The notes under the pieces were generated by a model. The model was not told the origin of the DNA, did not search any database, and saw only the letters and a program-made list of their open reading frames with translations. The position numbers and the translations under genes are program-made. A stretch of DNA of 64,000 nt from Limnocylindrus sp040397235 (GTDB lineage Bacteria; Chloroflexota; Limnocylindria; Limnocylindrales; Limnocylindraceae): positions 11,329 to 75,328 of the forward strand of contig JBBAWH010000006.1 in the NCBI GenBank assembly GCA_040397235.1, given 5' to 3'. Positions 16,613-25,052 of this stretch are shown in pieces. Each line of letters opens with the position of its first letter. Positions within the stretch are counted from its first letter, which is position 1.

Positions 16613-18117
16613 GCGGCGCATCGCGCTTCAACGCAACGGCTGCGGATCACTTTCCGAAGGGTCTCCCATCTGAATCAGTAGATGCCGCGCTGATGAAGCG
16701 CATCGGCGCCGAGGCGGGCGACGATCTGGGGCAGCTGATTCGCGCCGAGAGCGTGAACCCACCAGGGAACGAGACGCGCGCCGCCAAGGTGCTGATTGAG
16801 CTGCTCCGCCGTGAGGGCCTGGAGCCTGAGTTCTTCGAGCCGATCCCCGACCGCGGCAACGTCAGCGTGCGACTGCGCGGCAGCGCCTCCGCTGCAAATC
16901 CGAAGCTTGACCCACGCGATCCAAAAGATGGCGCACTCCTCCTCTTCGCCCACCTCGACGTGGTGCCTGCCAATCAAGACGGCTGGACGGTTGATCCGTT
17001 TGAAGGCGTCGTCAAAGAGGGCTACATCTGGGGTCGTGGTGCTGTCGACATGAAGGGCGCCCTAGCGGTGCAGGTCGGCGTGATTCGACTCCTCTGCGCG
17101 CGCGCCCGCGCAGCCGGTCTGAATCCAGCGAAGGATGTGATCCCTGGCCTACGACGCGACATCATCCTCACCGCCACCGCTGACGAAGAGACGGGCGGCC
17201 TAGAGGGGATCGCCCTCGTCCTCCAAGACCGCAAGCACTGGCTCGACGCCGCGGTCGGACTCACCGAGGCGGGCGGCATGACGATCACCGCCGCTGGTCG
17301 TCGCATCTACCCACTGCAGGTTGCCGAGAAGGGCTTCGCCCGCTTCACCATCACCGTCAGCGGCCGCTGGGGTCACGCCTCGATGCCCGACAGCGACAAC
17401 GCCCTCCTGCGCGCCGCCCAGGTGGTGGAGCGCGTCTCAGTGCCTGGCCCGGTCCAAATCGTGCCCGAGAACGAGGCCCTTCTTGCTGCACTTCGAGCCG
17501 CCCTCCCGGCTGGGGCGATGGGTCGCCTCGAGCGCCTCCTCAGCGAGAAGACCTTTGACGACGCCAAGGAGCTCAATGCCGAAGCGTCGGCCGCGGGCTG
17601 CGCCCCTGAGCTCCTGCGCGCGCTGCGCGCCGTGCTGCGCGACACGTTCGCGCCAACGATCCTTGCCTCAGGCATTCGCTCCAACGTGTTGCCAGGATCG
17701 GCAACCCTCACCGTTGACAGCCGCATCCTGCCAGGGACAACGCGCGAAGCTGCAGAGCGCAACATGCTCGACCGCATCGGTGCTGACCTTGCACCGTTCG
17801 TGAAGCTTGACCTCATCGAATATGGTGGCGCGGTAAGCAACCCGATGGATCACGAGATCCTTGGCATTGCGAGCGCCGCGATTCGCACACGCGACAGTGA
17901 GGCGATCATGATGCCCGCCGTCGCGCCGTATGCGACCGACGCGAAGATCACCGTGCCAGCTGGGATTCCAACCTACGGATTCTCACCGTATCTGCTAGAT
18001 CCGAAGGAGCGCTTCATGGAGCGATTCCACGGCATCGACGAGCGCGTCTCACAAGAGGCCCTCGCCTGGGGCGTTGAGGTGCTGTACGACGTGGCTATGG
18101 GGTACGCGGGGGAGTAA
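16609..18117 (+). CDS. M20 family metallopeptidase (ArgE/DapE/CPG2 type)
   Basis: The 502-residue zinc peptidase or deacylase has metal ligands in the HLDVVP segment, GRGAVDMKGALA, the catalytic pair TADEETGG, and a C-terminal metal-binding half. The dimerisation (lid) domain spans about residues 235-380. It may cleave dipeptides or N-acylated amino acids; the substrate is unknown. The GTG start at 16609 overlaps the stop of the small membrane protein. Its 3' end overlaps the convergent MarR gene by 23 bp. Confidence 0.88.
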   Translation: MSGASRFNATAADHFPKGLPSESVDAALMKRIGAEAGDDLGQLIRAESVNPPGNETRAAKVLIELLRREGLEPEFFEPIPDRGNVSVRLRGSASAANPKLDPRDPKDGALLLFAHLDVVPANQDGWTVDPFEGVVKEGYIWGRGAVDMKGALAVQVGVIRLLCARARAAGLNPAKDVIPGLRRDIILTATADEETGGLEGIALVLQDRKHWLDAAVGLTEAGGMTITAAGRRIYPLQVAEKGFARFTITVSGRWGHASMPDSDNALLRAAQVVERVSVPGPVQIVPENEALLAALRAALPAGAMGRLERLLSEKTFDDAKELNAEASAAGCAPELLRALRAVLRDTFAPTILASGIRSNVLPGSATLTVDSRILPGTTREAAERNMLDRIGADLAPFVKLDLIEYGGAVSNPMDHEILGIASAAIRTRDSEAIMMPAVAPYATDAKITVPAGIPTYGFSPYLLDPKERFMERFHGIDERVSQEALAWGVEVLYDVAMGYAGE

Positions 18118-18688
18118 CCGGCGCGCGCGTTGCCAGCGCGGCAACAGCAGCAGCAACAAGGCCACGCTCCGCCTTCGGTAGTCGTCGCACCAGATCCACA
18201 AACTGTTCCGCGCGACCGCGATCAATCGAAGTGAGTAGCGCTTCTCCACTTGGAGCAAGCTGCGATCGACGCACGCGGGCATCACTCGTTGGCGCGGCGC
18301 GCAGATAGCGACGCCCATGCAAGAAGCTGACCAGGCGACTGGTCGCCGAATGCGAGCGGCCGAGGTCTCGAGCGATCTCCCCTACCGATCGCGGCCTCCC
18401 GTCAGCGAGTAGATAGAGGGCGGCGACCTGCGCGAGCGAGAGTTCGCTCGGTGCCAACTGCTGCGCCGTTGAAAGCACGAGCTCACGCCAGAGGCGACGG
18501 ATGGAGACGATGCGACCGCCGATCTCACCGAGACTCTGCCGGCGTCGCGACACCTCGTCGAGCGGGCTCTCACCCATCTCACCGCGGGCAACGCGGACTG
18601 CGGCGGGGAGGCGGCTGCGCAGCCCCTCGGCGGCCTTGGCAATCTCAGCAATTCGGTTCCGGCGAGGTGTATGCATATGCGCATACAT
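18095..18688 (-). CDS. MarR-family transcriptional regulator
   Basis: The 197-residue protein has a winged helix at about residues 80-150: LSLAQVAALYLLADG, then GEIARDLGRSHSATSRLVSFL as the recognition helix, then a wing with DARVRRSQLAPSGEALL. The N-terminal extension of about 55 residues is longer than usual. The start is ATG 18688, or possibly ATG 18676. Both starts lie within or beside a perfect inverted repeat, so autoregulation is likely. It is divergent from fabD-fabF-fabF. Members of this family (FabT) control fatty-acid genes in Firmicutes, so a similar role is a reasonable inference. Confidence 0.8.
   Translation of the reverse strand: MYAHMHTPRRNRIAEIAKAAEGLRSRLPAAVRVARGEMGESPLDEVSRRRQSLGEIGGRIVSIRRLWRELVLSTAQQLAPSELSLAQVAALYLLADGRPRSVGEIARDLGRSHSATSRLVSFLHGRRYLRAAPTSDARVRRSQLAPSGEALLTSIDRGRAEQFVDLVRRLPKAERGLVAAAVAALATRAPVTPPRTP
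18668..18687. promoter_or_regulatory. Inverted-repeat operator over the MarR start codon
   Basis: TGTATGC and GCATACA are perfect 7-bp arms around a 6-bp spacer. The site covers the regulator start and lies 28 bp from the fabD -10. Size and symmetry suit a dimeric winged-helix protein. Confidence 0.5.
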
Positions 18689-18714
18689 TAGCGCGGTGAG
18701 CCCAGTCGGGCGGC

Positions 18715-18720
18715 TACGAT
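18715..18720 (+). promoter_or_regulatory. -10 element of the fab operon
   Basis: TACGAT ends 7 nt before the fabD ATG, implying a leaderless or nearly leaderless mRNA. Confidence 0.5.
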
Positions 18721-18727
18721 TCCCCGC

Positions 18728-19669
18728 ATGTCACCGAATACCTCGTGGATCTTCCCTGGGCAGGGCTCGCAGAGCGTCGGTATGGGTGCCGCCGCCCTCG
18801 CCGCCTCCCCCGCCGCACGCGCCGTGCTGGCAGAGGCTGAAACCGCCCTGAGCCAGCCGCTCGGCCAGCTGATGGCGACCGGTCCGATCGAGGCGCTTGA
18901 GCGCACCGAGGTGGCGCAGCCCGCCATCCTCACGATCTCGATCGCCCTCCTTGCCGCCGCGCGCGAACGCGCCGCATCCGCAGGCACCCCACTCGACGAA
19001 CCGATCCTGATCGCCGGACACTCGGCCGGCCAGTATGCCGCCGCGGTCGCCGCAGGCGCACTCTCCGTTGCCGATGGCGTTCGACTCGCCCGCCGACGTG
19101 GCGAGCTGATGCAGGCATCAGGGGGCGGACGACCTGGTGCTATGGCCGCCATCCTCGGTCTCCCTGAGAGCGCCGAGGCCGACGTGATCACCGCTGGCGC
19201 AAAGCTCGGCATCTTGGTCTTCGCCAATCGCAACTCGCCGGGGCAGATCGTGCTCTCGGGCGAGGTCGCCGCCATTGAGGCCGCCGTTGCCGCAGCAAGC
19301 GCCGCCGGCGCAAAGCGCGCCGTGCGACTGCAGGTCAGTATCGCCAGCCACTCACCACTGATGGAGGAGGCCGCCGCCGGCATGCGCGAGGCGCTCGCCG
19401 CCGTAACCATTGCTGATCCAAAGACACCGATGCTCGCCAACGCTAGTGCAGCACGCATCACCACCGCCGCACAGCTGCGCGACGAACTCTCGAATCACCT
19501 CACCGGTGGTGTCGACTGGATCGCCGCGGTGAACACCATGGCGGCCGCCGGTACGAAGCGCTACATCGAGGTCGGCTCGGGTCGCGTGCTCGCCGGACTT
19601 GTGAAGCGAATCCCGTCGGCCGATGGCGCCGAGATCCTCTCCATTGAAGAATTAACCCCAGCAGCCTAA
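18728..19669 (+). CDS. fabD: Malonyl-CoA:ACP transacylase
   Basis: The 313-residue enzyme charges acyl carrier protein with malonate for fatty-acid synthesis. FPGQGSQ lies near the N-terminus, the nucleophile is Ser99 in GHSAGQYAA, and the partner histidine is in the SHSPLM segment. It leads an operon with two ketosynthases. No acpP, fabG, fabZ or fabI is adjacent, so the rest of the FAS II set must lie elsewhere. Confidence 0.95.
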   Translation: MSPNTSWIFPGQGSQSVGMGAAALAASPAARAVLAEAETALSQPLGQLMATGPIEALERTEVAQPAILTISIALLAAARERAASAGTPLDEPILIAGHSAGQYAAAVAAGALSVADGVRLARRRGELMQASGGGRPGAMAAILGLPESAEADVITAGAKLGILVFANRNSPGQIVLSGEVAAIEAAVAAASAAGAKRAVRLQVSIASHSPLMEEAAAGMREALAAVTIADPKTPMLANASAARITTAAQLRDELSNHLTGGVDWIAAVNTMAAAGTKRYIEVGSGRVLAGLVKRIPSADGAEILSIEELTPAA

Positions 19670-19687
19670 GAGGGAAGGAGTAGCAGC

Positions 19688-20953
19688 ATGCGCGAGCCAG
19701 ATCACACCCGACGCGTCGTTATCACCGGACTCGGCATCGTCTCGCCGATCGGCAACACCGTTGGCGACGTGTGGACGTCACTCACCGAAGGTCGTAGCGG
19801 CATCGCGCAGATCACCCACTGGGATCCAACCCCCTACGCACCATACGTGGTCGCGGGCGAGGTGAAGAACTTTGACGTCACCCAGTTCCTCGACGCAAAG
19901 CAGATTCGACGCACCGGCCCTGAGATCCATTGGGGCGTTGCCGCGGCGAAGGCCGCGCTGCTCGACTCGGGGCTCGAGATCACCGACGCGAACCGCGAAG
20001 AGGTCGGCGTGGTCTTCGGTTCAGGCGCTGGTGGGCAGGGGCTCTTCATTGAGAACCAGATGAGCTGGAAGGAGAAGGGGCCGCGCGCTGTTGCGCCAAC
20101 CTTCATCGCCCACGGTCTGGTCGACAGCACCTCGGGGATGATCGCTATTGAGTCCGGTGCCGTGGGGCACAACCTGGCGGTCGTCTCCGCCTGCGCCACC
20201 GGCACGCACGCCCTGGGCGAGGCGGCTGAGGCGATCAAGCGCGGCGACGTGACCGCCGTCATCGCCGGCTCCACCGAGAACCCCCTCATTGAGGTGGCGC
20301 ACATCGGCTTCATGAACATGCGTGGCCTCGCCGGCCCCCGCGACGGCGAAGGGCCAGCATCGGCCTGCCGACCGTACGACGTGGATCGCGCCGGCTTCGT
20401 TCTCGGCGAAGGGGCGGGCGCCTTCATCGTTGAGGATCTCGCCTCGGCTACGGCGCGCGGCGCCACGATCTACGCCGAGGTGGTCGGCTACGGCAGCTCC
20501 GCCGATGCGCACGACATGATCCAGCCGATCGAGGGTGGCGCCGGCTCAGCGCGCTCCATCAGGTGGGCGCTGCAGCGCGGCAAGATCGACCCGACCGAGA
20601 TTGACCTGATCAATCCGCACGGCACCAGCACGCCGGTGGGCGATGAGCGTGAGGCGCTCGCCTTCCACGCCTCCTTCGGGCCACGTGCCGCAGAGATTCC
20701 CATCTCAGCAACGAAGTCACTGACGGGACACCTGATGGGTGCCGCGGGCGCCGTGGAGGCAGTCTTCACGACCCTCTCGCTGCACCACCAGGTGATTCCA
20801 GGAACTCTGCATACGAAGAACGTCGACCCCGCCTGCAACCTGAACGTCAACTGTGAAACACGCCCGGCCGAGATTCGTGCCGCGGTGAGCAACAACGTTG
20901 GGCTCGGTGGCCATAATGGCGCCATCGTGTTGCGGCGCTGGACCGGAAAGTAG
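19688..20953 (+). CDS. Beta-ketoacyl-ACP synthase II-like (first copy)
   Basis: The 421-residue KAS has a complete Cys-His-His set: Cys169 (VSACATG), His311 (NPHGTSTP) and His348 (KSLTGHLMGAAGA). A clear ribosome-binding site (GGGAAGGAG) precedes the ATG. It differs from the next gene around residues 70-82, where the usual DAKxxRRMxxF helix reads DAKQIRRTGPEIHWG. That may alter the acyl pocket or dimer interface. It elongates acyl-ACP, with chain-length preference unknown. Confidence 0.9.
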   Translation: MREPDHTRRVVITGLGIVSPIGNTVGDVWTSLTEGRSGIAQITHWDPTPYAPYVVAGEVKNFDVTQFLDAKQIRRTGPEIHWGVAAAKAALLDSGLEITDANREEVGVVFGSGAGGQGLFIENQMSWKEKGPRAVAPTFIAHGLVDSTSGMIAIESGAVGHNLAVVSACATGTHALGEAAEAIKRGDVTAVIAGSTENPLIEVAHIGFMNMRGLAGPRDGEGPASACRPYDVDRAGFVLGEGAGAFIVEDLASATARGATIYAEVVGYGSSADAHDMIQPIEGGAGSARSIRWALQRGKIDPTEIDLINPHGTSTPVGDEREALAFHASFGPRAAEIPISATKSLTGHLMGAAGAVEAVFTTLSLHHQVIPGTLHTKNVDPACNLNVNCETRPAEIRAAVSNNVGLGGHNGAIVLRRWTGK

Positions 20954-20961
20954 GAGGAGCC

Positions 20962-22239
20962 ATGAGCACCACCCCCGTACGAACCGACACGCAGCGCGCG
21001 GTCATCACCGGCTACGGCGCGATTACGCCGATCGGCAATAGCGCTGGCGAATACTGGGAGAGCCTGATCGCAGGACGCTCAGGTGCGGGCCTCATCACCC
21101 ACTTCGACGCCTCACCAAACGACGTGCGCATCGCCGCCGAGGTGAAGGGCTTCGATCCGCTCCTCACCATGGATATGAAGATGGCGCGTCGCATGAGCCG
21201 CTTCGTGCAGTTCGCGATCGCCGCCGCCACCGAAGCCATCGAACATGCCGGCCTCGCCGACATTGCCAGCTGGGAGCCAGAGCGCCGCGACCGCGTTGCC
21301 ACGGTGATCAACACCGGCGGTGGTGGCATCGAGCAGGTCACCATCGGGAGCGACGCCTATCGCGAAAAGGGCGGCCGCTTCGTGAGCGCCTTCGCCATTC
21401 CTGCCCTTAGCCCGAGCATGGGCGCCTGCATGGTCAGCATGAAGTACGGCCTCACCGGCGCCGCGATCACCCAGGCCGCCGCCTGCGCCACGGGCGTGCT
21501 CGCCTTTCAAGATGCACTCCGCCTGATCCGCAGCGGCGAGGCCGACGTGGTCGTCGCCGGTGGCGTCGAGGCACCACTCCTGCCGATGGCCTTCGCCGCC
21601 CTCAGCAACATGGGCGCCCTCAGCAAGCGCAACGACGACCCAACGCACGCCAGCCGACCGTTTGACAAGAACCGCGACGGCTTCGTCTTCGGCGAAGGCG
21701 GTGCCGTCTTCGTGGTCGAGTCGCTCGCCCACGCGAAGGCGCGCGGGGCCACGATTCGCGCCGAGCTGCTCGGTGCCGGTGCAACCGCCGACGCCTTCCA
21801 CATCAGCGCCCCTGAGCCAACCGGCCGCGGCGCTGCAGGCTCCATGACCAAGGCGATCCTCGATGGCGGCGCCGTCATCGAAGACATCAGCTACATCGTG
21901 GCGCACGGCACGAGCACCCCACTCAACGACCTCACCGAGACGAAGGCGATTAAGCGCGCCCTTGGTGATCATGCCTACAAGATTCCGATCAGCTCCCCAA
22001 AAAGCATGGTCGGCCACCTCTTGGGTGGCGCTGGCGCCGTTGCCGGACTCGCCGCCATCAAGGCGATCGAGACGGGCACCGTGCCACCCACGATCAACCT
22101 CGACACGCCAGACCCTGAGTGCGACCTCGACTACGTGCCGCACACCGCGCGCACCAACCAGTCAGTCGACCGCGTGCTGATCAATGGCTTCGGCTTCGGT
22201 GGCCAGAACGCCTCGGCGCTCTTCGGAAAGCTTCGCTAG
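20962..22239 (+). CDS. fabF: Beta-ketoacyl-ACP synthase II (second copy)
   Basis: The 425-residue KAS has Cys175 (AACATGV), His315 (VAHGTSTP) and His352 (KSMVGHLLGGAGA). The canonical helix with KMARRMSRFVQF makes it the more typical FabF of the pair. A strong site TAGGAGGAG precedes ATG 20962, eight bases after the first copy ends. It is probably FabF; the first copy may be a specialised paralogue. Confidence 0.9.
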   Translation: MSTTPVRTDTQRAVITGYGAITPIGNSAGEYWESLIAGRSGAGLITHFDASPNDVRIAAEVKGFDPLLTMDMKMARRMSRFVQFAIAAATEAIEHAGLADIASWEPERRDRVATVINTGGGGIEQVTIGSDAYREKGGRFVSAFAIPALSPSMGACMVSMKYGLTGAAITQAAACATGVLAFQDALRLIRSGEADVVVAGGVEAPLLPMAFAALSNMGALSKRNDDPTHASRPFDKNRDGFVFGEGGAVFVVESLAHAKARGATIRAELLGAGATADAFHISAPEPTGRGAAGSMTKAILDGGAVIEDISYIVAHGTSTPLNDLTETKAIKRALGDHAYKIPISSPKSMVGHLLGGAGAVAGLAAIKAIETGTVPPTINLDTPDPECDLDYVPHTARTNQSVDRVLINGFGFGGQNASALFGKLR

Positions 22240-22266
22240 CTCAGCGGCGCCCTACACGGACTGTTG

Positions 22267-23460
22267 TTATCGCCACGAGGAGAAGCTGCGAACTGATCCT
22301 GCAGACGGCAGTTTCAGCCACGGATATGGATGCAGCTCAGCAACCGATGTGAATTTTCGAAATGATGGAACGGGCGCATAGGTCACGGCTACCGGATGCT
22401 CTTGTGCAAACTGGTAGGGATCACCGATATACACCTCCACACCTCGCTGAGCACTGAGCTCGCCAAGCGTCTGCAGATAGAACCCAATTCGCCGCGCGCT
22501 CAGCTGTAGTTTCCTCAGCGCACCCTCATTGAAGACAAAGATCGCGGGCAAGGTCGGATTGGCCCGAAGCGCCGGATCGTGCATTCCGAGTGAGTCGATC
22601 GTCAGCAGCACATGCGTCGCAGGGCGTTTGATTCTGGGCGTGATCGGCCCAGTGGTGCGCTGCACGTTGGGATCGTTGTCCAGAAGCGGATCTCGCTCAA
22701 GCTGCTCTAGGTGTACCTCGCGCGGGAACTCCTCGATCGGGCAGTTGGCCTTGAGGGGACATCGTGAACAGATGCCTGGCGCTCGCTTGTCCACCTGCCA
22801 CTTCGCAAAACCGTAGGGCTTGCCGGTGCCCGCACCGACCGTCCACTGCCATCCAAGCAGGTTGGCGGCCCTGGAGCCATCGATGAGCTCTTGGTGCATG
22901 CGCTCCTGGCCCGAGATCCAGCCAACGCCATTTCGAACGGTCCAGTGGGATGCCAGCCACATGCGAGTCTGATTGACGAGCCAGCCATCCCCCTCGAGCT
23001 CAGAGACAACTTCGTCGATGCAGAGCATCTCCCGATTCCAGCCGTTCCCCTCGCCGCGCCAGTTCGCTGCAAAGCGCAGGTTTTCGAATAGGCGCACACC
23101 AATGCGGGCGTAGAGGTGACGCGCGTATTCCTGCCACCAGAGCTCGTCGCGGAATTTCTCACGATCTTTGGCTGGTGCACCCTGAACGGCGTCATACACC
23201 TGGCGCAGCGTGATCATGTTGTGACGAATGTACGGAGAGAGCACGCTCGCGCCTCGATTCGCCCGCGGAAGCACTTGCGAGCGGCGGTCGGCATACCCCC
23301 TGATATCGAGCTGCTGAAGCGCCCTGTCGGCTGCCTGTTGCCCGCCGCTGATTGAGCTCAGGCCAAGCGTCCCTGAATAGAGGCCCTCGAAGTGTTCGGC
23401 CAGTAGTTTGAGGGGGTCCTCGGTTGCATCGATCTTCTTTAGGCCGAGGGGGGTCACCAT
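22267..23460 (-). CDS. Photolyase/cryptochrome-like flavoprotein with domains in reversed order
   Basis: The 397-residue protein begins directly with the helical FAD-binding domain of photolyases. Residues 66-80 contain RANRGASVLSPYIRH, W-Q-E-Y-A-R-H lies near 109, TRMWLASHWTVRNGVGW near 165 and the NLLGWQWTVG segment near 200. Cys231, Cys234 and Cys240 form CSRCPLKANC, a possible metal or Fe-S site. The photolyase alpha/beta (antenna) domain, normally N-terminal, is recognisable at the C-terminus, about residues 282-350 (IDSLGMHDPAL, then IFVF, then RRIGFYLQTLGEL). It may repair DNA or sense light; activity is not proven. ATG 23460 is chosen; GTG 23457 would give a GTGA overlap with the SDR. 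It is coupled to the SDR upstream. Confidence 0.8.
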   Translation of the reverse strand: MVTPLGLKKIDATEDPLKLLAEHFEGLYSGTLGLSSISGGQQAADRALQQLDIRGYADRRSQVLPRANRGASVLSPYIRHNMITLRQVYDAVQGAPAKDREKFRDELWWQEYARHLYARIGVRLFENLRFAANWRGEGNGWNREMLCIDEVVSELEGDGWLVNQTRMWLASHWTVRNGVGWISGQERMHQELIDGSRAANLLGWQWTVGAGTGKPYGFAKWQVDKRAPGICSRCPLKANCPIEEFPREVHLEQLERDPLLDNDPNVQRTTGPITPRIKRPATHVLLTIDSLGMHDPALRANPTLPAIFVFNEGALRKLQLSARRIGFYLQTLGELSAQRGVEVYIGDPYQFAQEHPVAVTYAPVPSFRKFTSVAELHPYPWLKLPSAGSVRSFSSWR

Positions 23461-24170
23461 GGGATTACGTTTCGCTCCTCCCACAGCACTCCAGTCAGCT
23501 TCTCTTGATCGGAAGCGCCCTCGACGTTGAACGGTCGGGTTGCCAACCAGATCGCCGTATCGGCGCCCTCTTTGGCAGAGAGTGGTGCGCCTGGCCCGCC
23601 CATATCGGTCCGGGAGTGATTCGGGCAGACAGCGTCGATCAGGAAGCCGCGCTTGCCATGGAGCGTTTCATGCGCAAGGTTGCGCACGAGTGCATTGACC
23701 CCCGCCTTGCTCACACGGTACGGCACCAATCCCCCTGCATTGCCTGGTCCTGACATGCGACCAAGACACGCCGAGAAGACAACCACTCGCCCCTGGCGCG
23801 CCTCAGCCATTGGCTTCGCAAGAATATTGAGTGCACAAAAGACAGAATCCAAATTGATCGACATCACCCGGCGCCACTCGTCGATATTCGTAGCGAAGGT
23901 TTTGGAAGACTTTTCACTCATCACCCCGTGCGCAAGGATCAGCGCATCAGGGGCACCACGCGTGGCGAGGATCGCAGTGAACGCCTTCTCGGTCGCCTCA
24001 AGATCCGCAAGGTCCACACTCTGGTACTCACAGCCCAGGCTTTGGGCAGCTGCGGCCAAGCGCGGTTCATCCTTTGCGATCAGCAGCACCGTTTGGCCGC
24101 TCGCCCGCAGCGCCTTGGCGCACTCGAAACCAAGACCTCGAGATCCTCCGGTGATGAGGGTGTATCCCAC
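23454..24170 (-). CDS. Short-chain dehydrogenase/reductase
   Basis: The 238-residue SDR has the nucleotide motif TGGSRGLGFE at the N-terminus, NAG replaced by AHG (LILAHGV), an active-site serine in VVFSACLG, and Tyr-x3-Lys in PYRVSKAG. The cofactor should be NAD(P)H; the substrate is unknown. GTG 24170 is chosen because a perfect AAGGAGG lies 10 nt upstream and family homology begins there, although the frame is open to an ATG 28 codons earlier. It is translationally coupled to the photolyase-like gene. Such SDR/photolyase pairs recur in other bacteria, in my recollection. Confidence 0.85.
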   Translation of the reverse strand: MGYTLITGGSRGLGFECAKALRASGQTVLLIAKDEPRLAAAAQSLGCEYQSVDLADLEATEKAFTAILATRGAPDALILAHGVMSEKSSKTFATNIDEWRRVMSINLDSVFCALNILAKPMAEARQGRVVVFSACLGRMSGPGNAGGLVPYRVSKAGVNALVRNLAHETLHGKRGFLIDAVCPNHSRTDMGGPGAPLSAKEGADTAIWLATRPFNVEGASDQEKLTGVLWEERNVIPW

Positions 24171-24272
24171 TTTTGGAAAACCTCCTTGCCTTGACTCAGC
24201 TGCTCTCATGCAACTGCGGCTGGGATGACAGTTTGCCGACCAAACTTGCGCCAATCAGTAGCCCGAGAAATC

Positions 24273-24289
24273 CTAGCAGGGGGTGCTAG
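24273..24289. repeat. Perfect hairpin at the end of the copA remnant
   Basis: CTAGCA and TGCTAG flank five G residues. The TAG stop of the copA remnant lies inside it. There is no T-run, so it is not a standard terminator; it may be a recombination scar or a weak transcription barrier. Apart from this hairpin and the remnant, nothing was seen between 24171 and 24416. Confidence 0.4.
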
Positions 24290-24424
24290 TTCAACCGATC
24301 TCGCTCTAGTGGCAGCCTTCGCAGCCTCAGGGCATTCAGCACCACCGTCACGCTCGATCCGCCCATGGCGGCTGCGGCGAGTGCTGGATCGAGGCCGATC
24401 CTAAAGGCTGGGAGAACTAGGCCG
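24286..24424 (-). pseudogene. Remnant of a second copA 3' end
   Basis: Read on the minus strand this stretch encodes the last 45 or so residues of a CopA-type ATPase (GLVLPAFRIGLDPALAA, then GGSSVTVVLNALRLRRLPLE) ending in TAG. Over 24311-24414 it aligns without gaps to 27533-27636, inside the intact copA, with 11 differences in 104 bases by hand count. It has no start and cannot be expressed alone. The stop codon of the neighbouring membrane gene is formed from its first bases. Together with copA it brackets the ABC cassette. Confidence 0.9.
24311..24414 (-). repeat. Direct repeat, copy in the copA remnant
   Basis: Ungapped 104-base match of about 89% to 27533-27636, in the same orientation. 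The two copies are about 3.2 kb apart and flank the ABC cassette. Confidence 0.9.
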
Positions 24425-25052
24425 CACGCACCTCGATTGCCCAGTTAGGGCGAAAAGCCCAGAGCGCTGTACCCAACCCAAGCAATATCCACGTACACGC
24501 CCAGGCCCAACCGTCATTCGCCGGGAGACCGATCCAAGCCCATTCAGCCGCAGCGGATTCGTCAGCGAAACCAAAGACTCCAACCGCCAGGAGGTAGAGC
24601 GCCGGCGCAATTGAAGCGGTGCGCCATCCAACAAAAAACCGGGCGACGAGTAGCCAGCCTAGGTAGGTCATAAGCGCTCGTGTGGCAATTAGATACGTAT
24701 CGCCTACACCTGAAACATTGATTCCCGCAGACACCTGTGCACCGATGGCTCCAAGAGCCAAGAATGCACAAACGCTTGAGGCCACGAGTACAGCGTCATA
24801 GCGACGTATACGGCGCGCTGCTACGGACTCTTGCGCGGGAAGTCCGCTAGACAGCCCAAATCCTAAGGCGCTTGGCAACCCCAAAGCGATGAAGAGGGCG
24901 ATCATCAGCGGTGCGCCAATAGGACTCACCCGAATAGAGATTGCGCTGGCCGGGACTTGCAAAAGAAGTGCCGATCCGACGACCGAAAGAGTGATCAGAT
25001 TAACTCGACGAATTTTTCGATACAGGGACACGCTATTGAACGCTGTAGTCAT
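24417..25052 (-). CDS. Polytopic membrane protein of the ABC cassette, second
   Basis: The 211-residue protein has about five or six hydrophobic segments separated by short basic loops such as ARRIRRYD. ATG 25052 is chosen (MTTAFNSV); it overlaps the end of the preceding membrane gene by 20 bp. It is likely a permease or an immunity-type partner of the ABC ATPase. No known family is recognised. Its last codons and TAG stop are built from the copA remnant, so the natural C-terminus may have been altered by the insertion. Base composition is visibly lower in GC than the surrounding core genes. Confidence 0.65.
   Translation of the reverse strand: MTTAFNSVSLYRKIRRVNLITLSVVGSALLLQVPASAISIRVSPIGAPLMIALFIALGLPSALGFGLSSGLPAQESVAARRIRRYDAVLVASSVCAFLALGAIGAQVSAGINVSGVGDTYLIATRALMTYLGWLLVARFFVGWRTASIAPALYLLAVGVFGFADESAAAEWAWIGLPANDGWAWACTWILLGLGTALWAFRPNWAIEVRAA

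Noticed and set aside
21112..22143. Minus-strand 343-codon frame opposite the second ketosynthase
   Set aside because: No family features; the plus strand encodes a complete FabF with all catalytic residues.
19688..22239. Type II polyketide KS/chain-length-factor pair
   Set aside because: Both proteins keep the active-site cysteine and both histidines, and no aromatic polyketide tailoring genes are nearby.
24273..24289. Intrinsic terminator after the ABC cassette
   Set aside because: The hairpin has perfect arms but no T-run on either strand, so it is listed only as a repeat.
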